The notes below the pieces were generated by a model, which was not told the origin of the DNA, searched no databases, and was given only the letters and a program-made list of their open reading frames with translations. A stretch of 64,000 bases of DNA from Salinivibrio kushneri (GTDB lineage: Bacteria > Pseudomonadota > Gammaproteobacteria > Enterobacterales > Vibrionaceae). Below, one piece after another: positions 26,312-35,153 of this stretch. Position numbers and translations under genes: made by a program. Each line of letters opens with the position of its first letter. Position 1 is the first letter of the stretch. Where the stretch lies: contig NZ_CP114588.1 in assembly GCF_027286325.1 (NCBI RefSeq), forward strand, positions 1,364,001-1,428,000. Direction: 5' to 3'.

Positions 26312-28111
26312 ATGATCACTTGGCGCTGGCTTCTTGACCAAGCTCGTCCTCATCGCACCCGGCTCATTTGGGCAAACGTGGTTGCGATTGCGGCAACCTT
26401 GGTCAGTGTCCCTATCCCGTTGCTCATGCCGTTATTGGTCGATGAGGTGCTGCTAGACAAGCCAGACTGGGGACTTGAGGTTCTCAACACCCTGCTTCCC
26501 ACGAACTGGCAGCACGCCGCCGTTTATATCGCCTCTGTATTGGTGATTGTGGTGTTAATGCGTGTGATTAGCCAAGGGCTCAATATTTTGCAAAGCCGCC
26601 AGTTCACGCTTGTCGGCAAAGCGATTACCTACAAGATTCGCCAGCACTTGATTGCCAAGCTCGGGCGGATCAGTATGCGTGAATACGAATTACGCGGGAG
26701 TGGCGGCCTGACGTCTCACCTTGTCACCGACGTCGAAACCATCGATAAGTTCATTGGTACCACGCTAAGCAAATTTATCATCGGTATATTAACCGTGACC
26801 GGTACCGCTGTGGTCTTGCTATGGATAGATTGGCGATTAGGTTTATTTATCTTGCTGATCAACCCTGTTGTCGTCGCGCTAAGCCGTGCACTAGGACAGC
26901 GTGTTAAGCACCTTAAAACCCAAGAAAACCAATCTTTTGAGCGTTTTCAGCAGCGGTTGGTTGATACCCTTGATGGCTTATATCAGCTTCGCGCCGCCAA
27001 TCGAGAGCGTGAGTATTTGCGTCAACTCGACCACAGTGCCAGTGAGATTAAAAACAGTGCTGACAAATATGCTTGGCAGTCCGAAGCGGCAGGCCGTTTA
27101 TCGTTTCTGATGTTCTTGATAGGTTTTGAGCTCTTCCGCGCAGTAGCAATGGGTATGGTCTTTTTCAGCGATTTGTCGATTGGTCTGATGTTTGCGGTGT
27201 TTGGCTATTTGTGGTTTATGCTCGGGCCAGTGCAAGAGCTGCTCGGGATTCAATTTGCGTGGTATAGTGCTAAAGCCGCGATGACACGTATTAATGAGGT
27301 TTTACAACTGTCCGAAGAGCCTCGTCGACCTGCAGGCATTGATCCAAGTCGTATCACCGCCTACACACAGGCCTCAGGCTTAACGGTCGAGATTGATAAT
27401 CTACGCTTTTCCTACGATGAGGACAAATCGGTACTCAATGGTTTGAGTATGCATATCCCTGCCGGCCAGCGTGTGGCATTGGTCGGTGCCAGTGGCGGCG
27501 GAAAATCAACCCTCATTCAGTTGCTGTTAGGACTGTATCCGGTAGAACAAGGGGATATTCGCTTTAACGGCCACTCGATTAACCATGTCAACATGGATGC
27601 CCTCCGTCATCAAATTGCCGTGGTATTGCAACAGCCAGTGCTGTTTAATGATACGTTGAGAAACAACTTATGCTTGGGGCGTCATCTTGCCGACACCACG
27701 CTGTGGCAAGCTATTGAGCACGCCCAATTGGGGGATGTGGTGACACAACTCACCGACGGGCTCGATACACCACTTGGTCGCCAAGGGATCCGTTTATCTG
27801 GCGGTCAGCGACAACGTGTCGCGATTGCACGAATGCTCCTGAGTGACCCTAAACTGGTGATCTTAGATGAAGCAACTTCCGCGTTGGATACCGCCACCGA
27901 GCGCGCATTACATCAAGCCATGCAGACATTTTTGGCGGGGCGGACGACCTTGATCGTTGCTCACCGCCTCTCTGCGGTAAAGGAAGCAGACGTGATTTAC
28001 GTACTTGATGAAGGGCAAGTCACCCAACAAGGTACGCATAGCGAACTTGTTAATGCGCCAGGTGTATATCAAACCTTGTACGGGCAAATACAACAGGCAG
28101 CGGGAAAGTAA
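26312..28111 (+). CDS. ABC exporter, fused permease and ATPase (MsbA-like layout)
   Basis: 599 residues: an N-terminal type-1 ABC exporter membrane domain with about six helices (residues ~15-310) and a C-terminal ATPase with Walker A GASGGGKST, Q-loop VLQQPVLF, signature LSGGQRQR, Walker B LVILDEATSALD and H-loop AHRLS. Such half-transporters act as homodimers or heterodimers; the substrate cannot be read from sequence. It ends only 3 bp before letA, so it is very probably cotranscribed with letA and letB. That pairing suggests a lipid or lipid-linked substrate but does not prove it. In E. coli no such gene stands between msrC and letA. Confidence 0.9.
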   Translation: MITWRWLLDQARPHRTRLIWANVVAIAATLVSVPIPLLMPLLVDEVLLDKPDWGLEVLNTLLPTNWQHAAVYIASVLVIVVLMRVISQGLNILQSRQFTLVGKAITYKIRQHLIAKLGRISMREYELRGSGGLTSHLVTDVETIDKFIGTTLSKFIIGILTVTGTAVVLLWIDWRLGLFILLINPVVVALSRALGQRVKHLKTQENQSFERFQQRLVDTLDGLYQLRAANREREYLRQLDHSASEIKNSADKYAWQSEAAGRLSFLMFLIGFELFRAVAMGMVFFSDLSIGLMFAVFGYLWFMLGPVQELLGIQFAWYSAKAAMTRINEVLQLSEEPRRPAGIDPSRITAYTQASGLTVEIDNLRFSYDEDKSVLNGLSMHIPAGQRVALVGASGGGKSTLIQLLLGLYPVEQGDIRFNGHSINHVNMDALRHQIAVVLQQPVLFNDTLRNNLCLGRHLADTTLWQAIEHAQLGDVVTQLTDGLDTPLGRQGIRLSGGQRQRVAIARMLLSDPKLVILDEATSALDTATERALHQAMQTFLAGRTTLIVAHRLSAVKEADVIYVLDEGQVTQQGTHSELVNAPGVYQTLYGQIQQAAGK

Positions 28112-28114
28112 ACC

Positions 28115-29368
28115 ATGGCACAGACATCAGACAAACCATTTACCACCTTCCAACCATTGGTCAGGTGTTCGGGGTGCGATCTGGTGTTACAGCCATGCCA
28201 GACAACTTATGACCACCTTGCTATCTGTCCACGCTGCTCAACCAAACTGGCGCATGGGAGGCGCTTGTCGTTTAATGGTGAAATCGCACTAGCGCTCACT
28301 GTATTGTTGCTCTTCTTGCCCGCGCACCTTCTTCCCCTCCTCTCAATCGATTTGTTGGGGAAAACCATCACCACATCGGTGCTAACCGGCGCATCGCTAC
28401 TCTGGTCTCAGTTTCCTTTTGTCGCCAGTTTGGTGGTGTTTTGCGCATCATTGGCACCGCTCGTTTTTACCTGTGCGCTACTGATCATGCATCTATCACG
28501 GCGCCGACAAGCCATGCGATGGTTTCGTCCTGCCGTTAAGGTTATTGCTCACAGTCGTCATTGGGTAATGGCCGACGTTTTAATGGTCAGTTTGGCCATT
28601 GCTTGTTTTAAGATTCAAGATTATGCCACCTTACACTTCTCACTCGGGCTGGGTTGCTACGCCGTCATCCAAATTCTGCTGTCTATCTTACTCGTACGGG
28701 TGAACACACAAAGGTATTGGGATGCGTTTGCTCAGCCAACGCCTCTTGCCAATCATGCATCTGTGGTGCGCTGCGACCACTGCGGACTGACGCAAACCTT
28801 CAAGCAAGACACCAAATGTCAGCGATGTGATCAAGTGCTCCATCCTCGCGTGATACGCAGCGAACAAAAAACCTGGGCCTGTTTGATCACTGCTACCATT
28901 TTTCTGTTTCCGGCAAACCTGTTCCCAATCTCCATTTTGTTCTCCAACGGCATTCGGCTTGAAGACACCATTTTTTCTGGCGTCGCGAGTCTGATTAATA
29001 ATGGGATGCCTGGCATCGCAGCGATCATTTTTACTGCCAGTATCGTCGTGCCGGTCGCCAAAATACTTGGACTGAGTTTGATATTGATAAGCTTACGTTG
29101 CACCACGTCTATCACGCCTCGTCAGCATATGTGGTTATATCGCGGTGTTAAATGGATTGGAAAATGGTCAATGATGGATTTATTTGTGATTGCGTTTATG
29201 GTCGCCTTGGTCGATCGTGGTCGCATTATGGATTTTATGCCTGGACCGGGTGCCATTGCCTTCGGCTTAGTCGTGGTATTAACCATGCTTGCCACCGAAT
29301 TTCTTGATACGCGTTTGATATGGGATCATCATGAGCGACAAACAAGACATACCCTCACCGATCGTTAA
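28115..29368 (+). CDS. letA: LetA, inner-membrane partner of LetB (PqiA family)
   Basis: 417 residues with two tandem PqiA-type modules. Each starts with a four-Cys zinc-ribbon (VRCSGCDLVLQPC..CPRC and VRCDHCGLTQ..KCQRC), followed by transmembrane helices. LetA is the inner-membrane component that loads lipids into the LetB tunnel. It overlaps letB by 38 nt and directly follows the ABC exporter gene. The position after prc-proQ-msrC matches E. coli yebS. Confidence 0.94.
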   Translation: MAQTSDKPFTTFQPLVRCSGCDLVLQPCQTTYDHLAICPRCSTKLAHGRRLSFNGEIALALTVLLLFLPAHLLPLLSIDLLGKTITTSVLTGASLLWSQFPFVASLVVFCASLAPLVFTCALLIMHLSRRRQAMRWFRPAVKVIAHSRHWVMADVLMVSLAIACFKIQDYATLHFSLGLGCYAVIQILLSILLVRVNTQRYWDAFAQPTPLANHASVVRCDHCGLTQTFKQDTKCQRCDQVLHPRVIRSEQKTWACLITATIFLFPANLFPISILFSNGIRLEDTIFSGVASLINNGMPGIAAIIFTASIVVPVAKILGLSLILISLRCTTSITPRQHMWLYRGVKWIGKWSMMDLFVIAFMVALVDRGRIMDFMPGPGAIAFGLVVVLTMLATEFLDTRLIWDHHERQTRHTLTDR

Positions 29369-31967
29369 AACCAGTTATGGCCTTTCTCCATTGTGGATAT
29401 TGCCGGTGCTGGCCTTACTGATGGCCGCTTGGCTGCTGTTTCAATCCATCAGTGAGGCGGGGCAACGGATTCAAATCCTATTCAGTGATGCGCAAGGGTT
29501 AGAAGCCGGCCAGACCACCATCCGCTATCAAGGGTTAGAAGTGGGCAAGGTACGCAATATTACCTTGGCGGATGACTTAGACGGTATCTACGTTGACGCC
29601 AATATCTATCCAGAGGCGACGCAACTGCTCACAAGTGGCACCGAGTTTTGGCTTGTAAAACCACGCGCCTCGGTCACTGGGATCAGTGGCCTGGAAACCC
29701 TAGTATCTGGAAACTACATTGCACTGCAGCCAGGTGATGGTGAGTCCAGTCTTTCCTTTGTCGCTCGCAATGAGCCGCCAACCGATATGGCAGAGAAAGC
29801 CGGAACCACCGTCAAGCTACACGCACCGACGTTAGGTTCATTAAATGTCGGTTCGCCTGTTTATTACCGCAAAATTCGCGTTGGTGAAATATACAGTTAT
29901 CGACTTGATGAAGACGCACAAGGGGTAACGCTCTCGGCATTGATTGAGCCACCATTTGCCCATCTCATCAAAACGGACTCGCGTTTTTGGTCAGTCAGTG
30001 GTTTGAAAGCCAATGTTGATGTATCTGGCGTCGACGTACAGCTAGACAGTGTCGCCAGTTTGATAGCCGGAGGCATTGCCTTTGACTCGCCTGACACCAG
30101 CCCACGCTCTGATACCGCTCGCTCTTTTAAGCTTTATCAAAGCCTTGCACAAGCAGCGCGAGGTCAATCAATACAGATAGCTCTGCCTGCGCAACACGGC
30201 CTTCCCAAGACCGGCGCTAAAATCACGTATCAAGGCCTAGAAGTCGGCGAGATAACCCGTATTGAGGTAAGAAAAAACCAGCCACGTCCGATTGCTCACG
30301 CACAGATTGATCCCAGTATGACGTGGTTGCTCAATCAAGAAACGTATTTTCAGGTTGAACAGCCGCAAATTGGCTTTAGTGGACTAAAAAACCTCGGCAA
30401 CCTGGTGTTAGGTAACTATTTAGCCCTCAACCCCGGCTCCCAAGACGCCGACAAAGCCAAACCAGACCATATATTCACCGCCCGCACCTGGCACCAACAG
30501 CAAAAGCAACTCACCAATGCGCTCACAGTCACCTTAACCGCAGACGATGCCTACGGTTTAACTCAGCACACCAAAGTATTGCATCGCGGCATTCAAGTGG
30601 GCTTTATCGACCGTGTTGATCTCAATGAAAGTGACACTGTCACGGTAAAGGTGGTGATTTATCCAGAATATCGCCATTTGGTGAAGCAACAATCGCAATT
30701 CTTTATCCTTGGTGGGATCACTGGCGAGTTCAGTGGTGAGGGCCTCAATGTGGTCGTGCCAGCAATGGAGCAAATTGCTGATCCGGCGTTAAGCTTTACC
30801 AGCGAAGGAGCAAAAGGCGTTAAAAAGACGTATCCGCTTTACACCTCCCCCATTCAAGCGAAGCACGCCAAACAAGATGCACGCGGTGAAACACGTTTCA
30901 CCTTGATTGCCAGTCGCATGCCCAGCGTGAGTGAGGGAAGCCCAGTGATGTACCGAAATTTCGTGGTCGGCCACGTCGAAGGGTATCAACTTAACGGCAG
31001 CAGTGTGTCCATCGCCATTACGGTGAATAATCGCTATAAGCATCTGATTAATCCGCAAACCGTATTTTGGAATCAATCGGGGCTGGATATCAAAGCCAAC
31101 CTCAGCGGTGTCGAGATTAATACAGGCTCGTTACGCTCACTGGTTAACGGTGGTATTGCGTTCGGCACCATGCCTGGTATTAGTAATAAACGAAACGGAG
31201 ATTGGAAGCTTTACCCCTCAAAGCAAGAGGCTGCTCAATACGGTGTTGATATCAGGTTGACGGTTGACCAGGCCAACGGCGTGAAAGTGGGTAGCGCGAT
31301 CCGTTATCAAGGGGTCGATGTTGGCGAGGTGATCACCCTAAGCCCTAATTTCGAACAAGAAAACGTAACCATTCAGGCTCGCCTCTACCCTGAATACAAA
31401 ACTGCGCTTGCGCGAAGCGGTAGCTATTTTTGGCTGACTCAACCTGTGCTCAGCCTCACCAAAACAGAGAACTTGGACTCGCTATTTGGCACCTATATCT
31501 CAGTGGTTCCCGGAGAAGGTGACTTCACCCAACAATTCACCCTTCATGACTCGCCCAAATATCCAAAAGGGCTGACACTCATCCTGGAAAGCGACGCGCG
31601 CCACTCTATTGCCCCTGGCACACCCGTGTTACATCGCGATATAGAAGTGGGTATAGTCTCTAATGTCCAGTTGGGCGAGCTGTCGGATCGTGTGGTCTTC
31701 GAACTACAAATCGCACCGCAGTTCGCACATCTTGTCCGTGAAAACACCGTATTTTGGAATGAATCAGGGGTCGACGTATCTATTGGCTTGACGGGAGCGG
31801 ACCTGAAAAGTGGCACCATTGATAGCTTATTAAAAGGCGGGATTGCGTTTTCGACGCCAGACGACCAACCCCTACAACCGATCGCAACTAATCAACGTCA
31901 TTTCTTATTGCATAGCGAGGGGAAAAAAGCGTGGCAAGCATGGCGAACCGCCATTCCAAAGCCATAA
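29331..31967 (+). CDS. letB: LetB, seven-MCE-domain lipid transport tunnel
   Basis: 878 residues (E. coli 877). One N-terminal transmembrane helix (about residues 20-42) is followed by seven MCE domains, each recognisable by the pattern G..V.YRG..VG.V (starting near residues 44, 158, 280, 394, 510, 636 and 752). In E. coli seven stacked hexameric rings span the periplasm and carry phospholipids between membranes. The letA-letB pair is intact. A perfect matS lies inside the gene. Confidence 0.95.
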   Translation: MSDKQDIPSPIVKTSYGLSPLWILPVLALLMAAWLLFQSISEAGQRIQILFSDAQGLEAGQTTIRYQGLEVGKVRNITLADDLDGIYVDANIYPEATQLLTSGTEFWLVKPRASVTGISGLETLVSGNYIALQPGDGESSLSFVARNEPPTDMAEKAGTTVKLHAPTLGSLNVGSPVYYRKIRVGEIYSYRLDEDAQGVTLSALIEPPFAHLIKTDSRFWSVSGLKANVDVSGVDVQLDSVASLIAGGIAFDSPDTSPRSDTARSFKLYQSLAQAARGQSIQIALPAQHGLPKTGAKITYQGLEVGEITRIEVRKNQPRPIAHAQIDPSMTWLLNQETYFQVEQPQIGFSGLKNLGNLVLGNYLALNPGSQDADKAKPDHIFTARTWHQQQKQLTNALTVTLTADDAYGLTQHTKVLHRGIQVGFIDRVDLNESDTVTVKVVIYPEYRHLVKQQSQFFILGGITGEFSGEGLNVVVPAMEQIADPALSFTSEGAKGVKKTYPLYTSPIQAKHAKQDARGETRFTLIASRMPSVSEGSPVMYRNFVVGHVEGYQLNGSSVSIAITVNNRYKHLINPQTVFWNQSGLDIKANLSGVEINTGSLRSLVNGGIAFGTMPGISNKRNGDWKLYPSKQEAAQYGVDIRLTVDQANGVKVGSAIRYQGVDVGEVITLSPNFEQENVTIQARLYPEYKTALARSGSYFWLTQPVLSLTKTENLDSLFGTYISVVPGEGDFTQQFTLHDSPKYPKGLTLILESDARHSIAPGTPVLHRDIEVGIVSNVQLGELSDRVVFELQIAPQFAHLVRENTVFWNESGVDVSIGLTGADLKSGTIDSLLKGGIAFSTPDDQPLQPIATNQRHFLLHSEGKKAWQAWRTAIPKP
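30631..30643. other. matS: matS site 5, inside letB (GTGACACTGTCAC)
   Basis: Exact MatP-binding consensus. Confidence 0.87.
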
Positions 31968-32009
31968 CCGCTCGTGCAAAGCGGCCATTGATAGGCTCGC
32001 TAAAAGCAA

Positions 32010-32055
32010 ATCAGGGATCTCGCCGTCTTCGCCAGGTCCCTGATAATACCTTTTA
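32010..32055 (+). terminator. Weak hairpin after letB
   Basis: Arms ATCAGGGA (32010-32017) and TCCCTGAT (32037-32044) with a 19-base loop, then a T-rich stretch. It may end the letB transcript before the sRNA promoter. Confidence 0.4.
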
Positions 32056-32099
32056 TTTCACAAAGTCGTGTCACAAACTGGCATATCACTATTGATAGA

Positions 32100-32107
32100 C
32101 TACACTT
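32100..32107 (+). promoter_or_regulatory. Sigma-S-type -10 element of the SdsR-like RNA
   Basis: CTACACTT is the ideal sigma-S (RpoS) -10 core. It lies about 7-15 bp before the first bases that align with SdsR, as expected for a transcription start near 32114. Confidence 0.7.
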
Positions 32108-32113
32108 TAGTAA

Positions 32114-32190
32114 TCACAACCTAAATATTGGCATATGGCTCCTTGAGCCTTTTCCCTGAACCCGGAACAGGACGTTCCGGGTCTTTTTTT
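32114..32190 (+). ncRNA. sdsR: SdsR (RyeB)-like sigma-S-dependent small RNA
   Basis: The 3' part follows E. coli SdsR as I recall it: a small GGCTC..GAGCC hairpin (32138-32150), the conserved single-stranded TTTCCCTG (32151-32158), and a terminator stem with the loop segment ACAGGA, then a T run. The location is also right: in E. coli sdsR lies close downstream of the yebS-yebT (letAB) genes. SdsR is a very stable stationary-phase RNA that works with Hfq or ProQ and represses targets such as mutS and porins. The 5' end is inferred from the sigma-S -10 element, giving about 77 nt, shorter than the ~104 nt E. coli RNA. The opposing RyeA/SraC RNA was not identified. Confidence 0.78.
32160..32190 (+). 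terminator. Intrinsic terminator of the SdsR-like RNA
   Basis: Perfect 9-bp stem ACCCGGAAC (32160-32168) / GTTCCGGGT (32174-32182), loop AGGAC, followed by CTTTTTTT. Confidence 0.93.
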
Positions 32191-32201
32191 AACCTCGCAA
32201 G

Positions 32202-32214
32202 GTGACAGTGTCAC
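32202..32214. other. matS: matS site 6, at the cvfB stop codon (GTGACAGTGTCAC)
   Basis: Exact consensus overlapping the stop codon of cvfB and lying 12 bp after the sRNA terminator. Confidence 0.88.
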
Positions 32215-33044
32215 TTATTGAGGTAAATCCCGTCCGCTTCGATACGAATTTTACGTTGCTTGTAAAGCCCGCCCAACGTCTTTTTAAACGTGGCCTTGCT
32301 AGTACGAAAGAACGCGAAAATAGCGTCGGGCGAGCTCTTATCATTGAGCGGTAAAAAGCCCCCTTTGCTCTCAAGTGTCTTCATCACTTTGTCACTCAAG
32401 TCATCAACCCGCGCCTTGCCGTGCTTTTGTAGAGCAAGATCGATTTTGCCGTCCTCACGCACGGTTTTTACAAAGGCACTGAGCTTTTTACCGATAAACA
32501 GCTTCCCGAATGCTTCAGCGCGATAAATAAGCCCCCAGTGCTGATTATTCACCACACACTTAAAGCCGAGATCAGTGATATCCGTAATGATTACCGACAC
32601 TTTATCGCCCGCTTTTAACCGCGGCGTATCCTCACTGATAAACTTATTAAACTTGCGGCTAGCAACAATGCGTCCAGATGCCTTGTCGGTATAAACCCGT
32701 ACCACATAGGGTTTCCCCTCCTCCATGCGCGTACGTTGTTCGCTAAAGGGCACCAACAAATCCTTGCTTAACCCCCAATCGACAAACGCACCGACCGAAT
32801 TCACGCCAACACAGCGCAGTGATGCAAACTCGCCCACTTGCACATACGGTGTTTCAGTGGTGGCAATAATGTCATCTTCGGAGTCAAAGTAGATGAACAC
32901 ATTGAGCTCGTCACCGACACGGGTATTCTCCGGCACATAACGCGTCGGCAGTAAGATATTACCGAAGTCATCACCATCAAGGAATACGCCGAAGTCTGCC
33001 TGCTTCACCACTGATAGTTTGTTGTATTGCCCTAGTTTAATCAT
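32211..33044 (-). CDS. cvfB: CvfB/YitL-type S1-domain RNA-binding protein
   Basis: 277 residues from the start at 33044 (MIKLGQYNKLSVVKQADFGVFLD); the frame is open 14 codons further but family members begin here. Three or four S1-like OB folds are followed by a winged-helix tail (YKQRKIRIEADGIYL), the layout of the CvfB family. Members bind RNA; in Staphylococcus CvfB affects virulence gene expression, and a precise bacterial role elsewhere is not settled. It is a single gene convergent with letB and the sRNA. Confidence 0.88.
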   Translation of the reverse strand: MIKLGQYNKLSVVKQADFGVFLDGDDFGNILLPTRYVPENTRVGDELNVFIYFDSEDDIIATTETPYVQVGEFASLRCVGVNSVGAFVDWGLSKDLLVPFSEQRTRMEEGKPYVVRVYTDKASGRIVASRKFNKFISEDTPRLKAGDKVSVIITDITDLGFKCVVNNQHWGLIYRAEAFGKLFIGKKLSAFVKTVREDGKIDLALQKHGKARVDDLSDKVMKTLESKGGFLPLNDKSSPDAIFAFFRTSKATFKKTLGGLYKQRKIRIEADGIYLNK

Positions 33045-33154
33045 TGTCTCAGCGCTATAGAAAATAATGCCTGTGAGTATACGCAATTTGCGTTTAACTT
33101 GCGTCTCTTATTGGTCTAGTCGATGGAAAAATCGGCAAACGTCAGTGTTCTTTT

Positions 33155-33781
33155 TCAAGAAGACACCCCCTCTAAAAAGACCGCCAACTGTTGATTGATC
33201 AACGTATGAATATCCAACGGACTAAAGTCAGCAAAAAGAATTTGCCAGACAGCGGATACAATCGGCGCACCGGCTAAGAGCTGAGGACAGAGATCCCCGG
33301 TACCCGGTTTAAACTCACCTGTTTTCTCCCCCTCCTTTAGGCACTGCTGAAAAGCGCGCATCCCTGGGGCGACAATGCTGTTGTAGTAAAATGATCGGAT
33401 AGCGGGGTTACTTGGCCCTTCAGAAATAAGCAGCCTTAAAATAACCTGAAAGTCATGCCCTGATAATAATTGACCAAAGGCGTTGACTTGCTGACGCAGT
33501 CGCTCTGCGGCACTCGTGGTCTCCCCCGCTGCAACATGCTTTACCTGCTCGAGTGCGGGCTCTACAACATGCCGGACAACACCATGAAAAAGCTGCTCCT
33601 TGTTTTTGAAGTATAGATATACCGTACCTTTCGCGACCCCTGCTTGCTTGGCAATATCATCAATGCGTGCTCGCTCAAACCCATGCTGATCAAACGCGGC
33701 TAGCGCAGCATCAATAATATCTTGCTGCCGTCTCACCTGAGATCGAGACAATGCCTTCGAGGCTGTTGAATCTTGCTCCAT
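33155..33781 (-). CDS. TetR family repressor
   Basis: 208 residues with an N-terminal TetR helix-turn-helix (IDDIAKQAGVAKGTVYLYFKNKEQLF, about residues 33-58) and an all-helical ligand domain. It is divergent from the RND efflux genes, with six near-identical palindromes in between; by analogy with AcrR and TtgR it should repress both itself and the pump, released by a substrate of the pump. The inducer is unknown. Confidence 0.92.
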   Translation of the reverse strand: MEQDSTASKALSRSQVRRQQDIIDAALAAFDQHGFERARIDDIAKQAGVAKGTVYLYFKNKEQLFHGVVRHVVEPALEQVKHVAAGETTSAAERLRQQVNAFGQLLSGHDFQVILRLLISEGPSNPAIRSFYYNSIVAPGMRAFQQCLKEGEKTGEFKPGTGDLCPQLLAGAPIVSAVWQILFADFSPLDIHTLINQQLAVFLEGVSS

Positions 33782-33822
33782 ATCATCACCTTATCCGACC
33801 TATCAAACCTAAATATTACCAG

Positions 33823-33946
33823 TGACTGGCTGGTCATTGCAAAAAAATGACCAGCCAGTCATTGCAAAAAATGACCAGCCAGTCATTGCAAAAGTGACCG
33901 ACAAGTCATATTATGACCAGATAGTCATTAAATGACCATTTAGTCA
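33823..33946. promoter_or_regulatory. Array of six 14-bp palindromic operators for the TetR repressor
   Basis: Six copies fit TGACYNNNNNGTCA: 33823-33836, 33848-33861, 33872-33885, 33895-33908, 33914-33927 and 33933-33946. Starts are 25, 24, 23, 19 and 19 bp apart, about two helical turns. Copies 1-3 share the core TGAC(T/C)(G/A)GC(T/C)(G/A)GTCA, copies 2 and 3 being identical and embedded in a 24-nt tandem unit with an A-rich linker; copies 4-6 diverge in the centre. They fill the gap between the divergent tetR and efflux genes, so are best read as cooperative TetR operators. Confidence 0.82.
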
Positions 33947-34015
33947 CTTAAGGATCAATGGTTCATTAACGTACTCAGAGACGTTATTGGTGTCGGCCGC
34001 AGAGGGAGAAACGCG

Positions 34016-35143
34016 ATGGCTATAATCACTAAGCAAACCATAAAACTCGTGTTCTATAGCGGGTTGTTGCTGAGCGTCATTGGCTTACTCAGTGGTTGCA
34101 AGCCAAAAAATGAGGCGCCAGTGCCTTCTCCTCGTACGGTCGAGGTGATACCCATCAAGCTGGGCGATCAATTGAATCAATACAGCAGTGGGCGCCTTCA
34201 GGCCGCTGAACAAGCCGATCTTTCCTTTGAAATCAGCGGTAAAATCCGCACCCTGGATCTTGCGTTAGGTCAACGAGTAAAAAAGGGTCAGAAAGTTGCC
34301 AGACTTGATGCGCAAGCACATGAGCTCAATGTGGAGATGGAAAAGTCAAACCTTCAAGCGGCCCAAACAGAGTTCAATGATGCTTCTCGCCAGTATCAAC
34401 GGCTGGCGGCGCTGTTCGCCCAAAAACTCATCTCAGCCTCGGCCGTCGATGAAGCAGAAGCCAGGCTCGAGCGCGCGACAGCACAGGTATCCCGTCACCA
34501 AGCGAGCCTGGCTAAAGCACAGCATCAGCTCGCAAAAACCTTTCTCTATGCCCCTTTTTCTGGCCTTATCACCAAACAACAGGTTGAACAGTCAGAAGTG
34601 GTCATGGCTGGACAGCCGATAGCGGCACTGGTCAACCCTCAATCACAGGTCGAAGTTAAAGCCTGGGTACCAAGTCGTATTCATGATCAACTCTCAATGG
34701 GCGATACAGCGACTGTCTCTTTGTCGCTGATAGAGCAAAGCGTCCGCGCCAAGGTTACGCAGATCGGCATAGAGGCCAATCAGCTGGGTTTATTTCCTGT
34801 CATTGCTCAACTGATTAAGCCACCAGCATCATTCCTCCCCGGCATGTCAGTCTCGGTAAAATGGCAGCTACCAAATATCCATTCTCGCCCTGTCGTGCCA
34901 TTAACGGCCATTGAGCTGATTGATAAACACCGAGCCCGTGTTTTCGTTGTTGAGCCCGCTTACGCCAATAGAACACGTCTTAAAGCGCGCATCATTAAAG
35001 TGGGAGCGCTTAGGGAGACAGAAGTAGAAGTCGTGTCAGGATTAGCTGGCGATGAGTGGATCGTCGCGAAAGGCGTCAACCTTCTCCGCGAGCATCAAGA
35101 AGTCTATACCAGCGGCGCTCATCTTGCCCGTTATAATCACTAG
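34016..35143 (+). CDS. RND efflux periplasmic adaptor lipoprotein
   Basis: 375 residues with a lipoprotein signal peptide (lipobox LLSGC, Cys28), a biotinyl-lipoyl-like half (GKIRTLDLALGQRVKKGQKVARLD), a long alpha hairpin (about residues 108-170), the second lipoyl half (APFSGLITKQQVEQSEVVMAGQPIAAL) and beta-barrel and membrane-proximal domains. It links an RND pump to an outer-membrane channel. The RND permease follows after 10 bp. No TolC-like gene is adjacent, so it presumably uses the genome's TolC. Confidence 0.93.
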   Translation: MAIITKQTIKLVFYSGLLLSVIGLLSGCKPKNEAPVPSPRTVEVIPIKLGDQLNQYSSGRLQAAEQADLSFEISGKIRTLDLALGQRVKKGQKVARLDAQAHELNVEMEKSNLQAAQTEFNDASRQYQRLAALFAQKLISASAVDEAEARLERATAQVSRHQASLAKAQHQLAKTFLYAPFSGLITKQQVEQSEVVMAGQPIAALVNPQSQVEVKAWVPSRIHDQLSMGDTATVSLSLIEQSVRAKVTQIGIEANQLGLFPVIAQLIKPPASFLPGMSVSVKWQLPNIHSRPVVPLTAIELIDKHRARVFVVEPAYANRTRLKARIIKVGALRETEVEVVSGLAGDEWIVAKGVNLLREHQEVYTSGAHLARYNH

Positions 35144-35153
35144 GCCTTCACGC

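Noticed and set aside
33841..33890. Possible CRISPR-like repeat
   Set aside because: The 24-nt repeats are adjacent palindromes with short A-rich linkers, not repeat-spacer units, and fit TetR operators between divergent genes.
35052..35153. Thirty-four-residue N-terminal extension of the RND permease
   Set aside because: It overlaps the adaptor gene end and is not RND-like; the ATG at 35154 gives the standard N-terminus.
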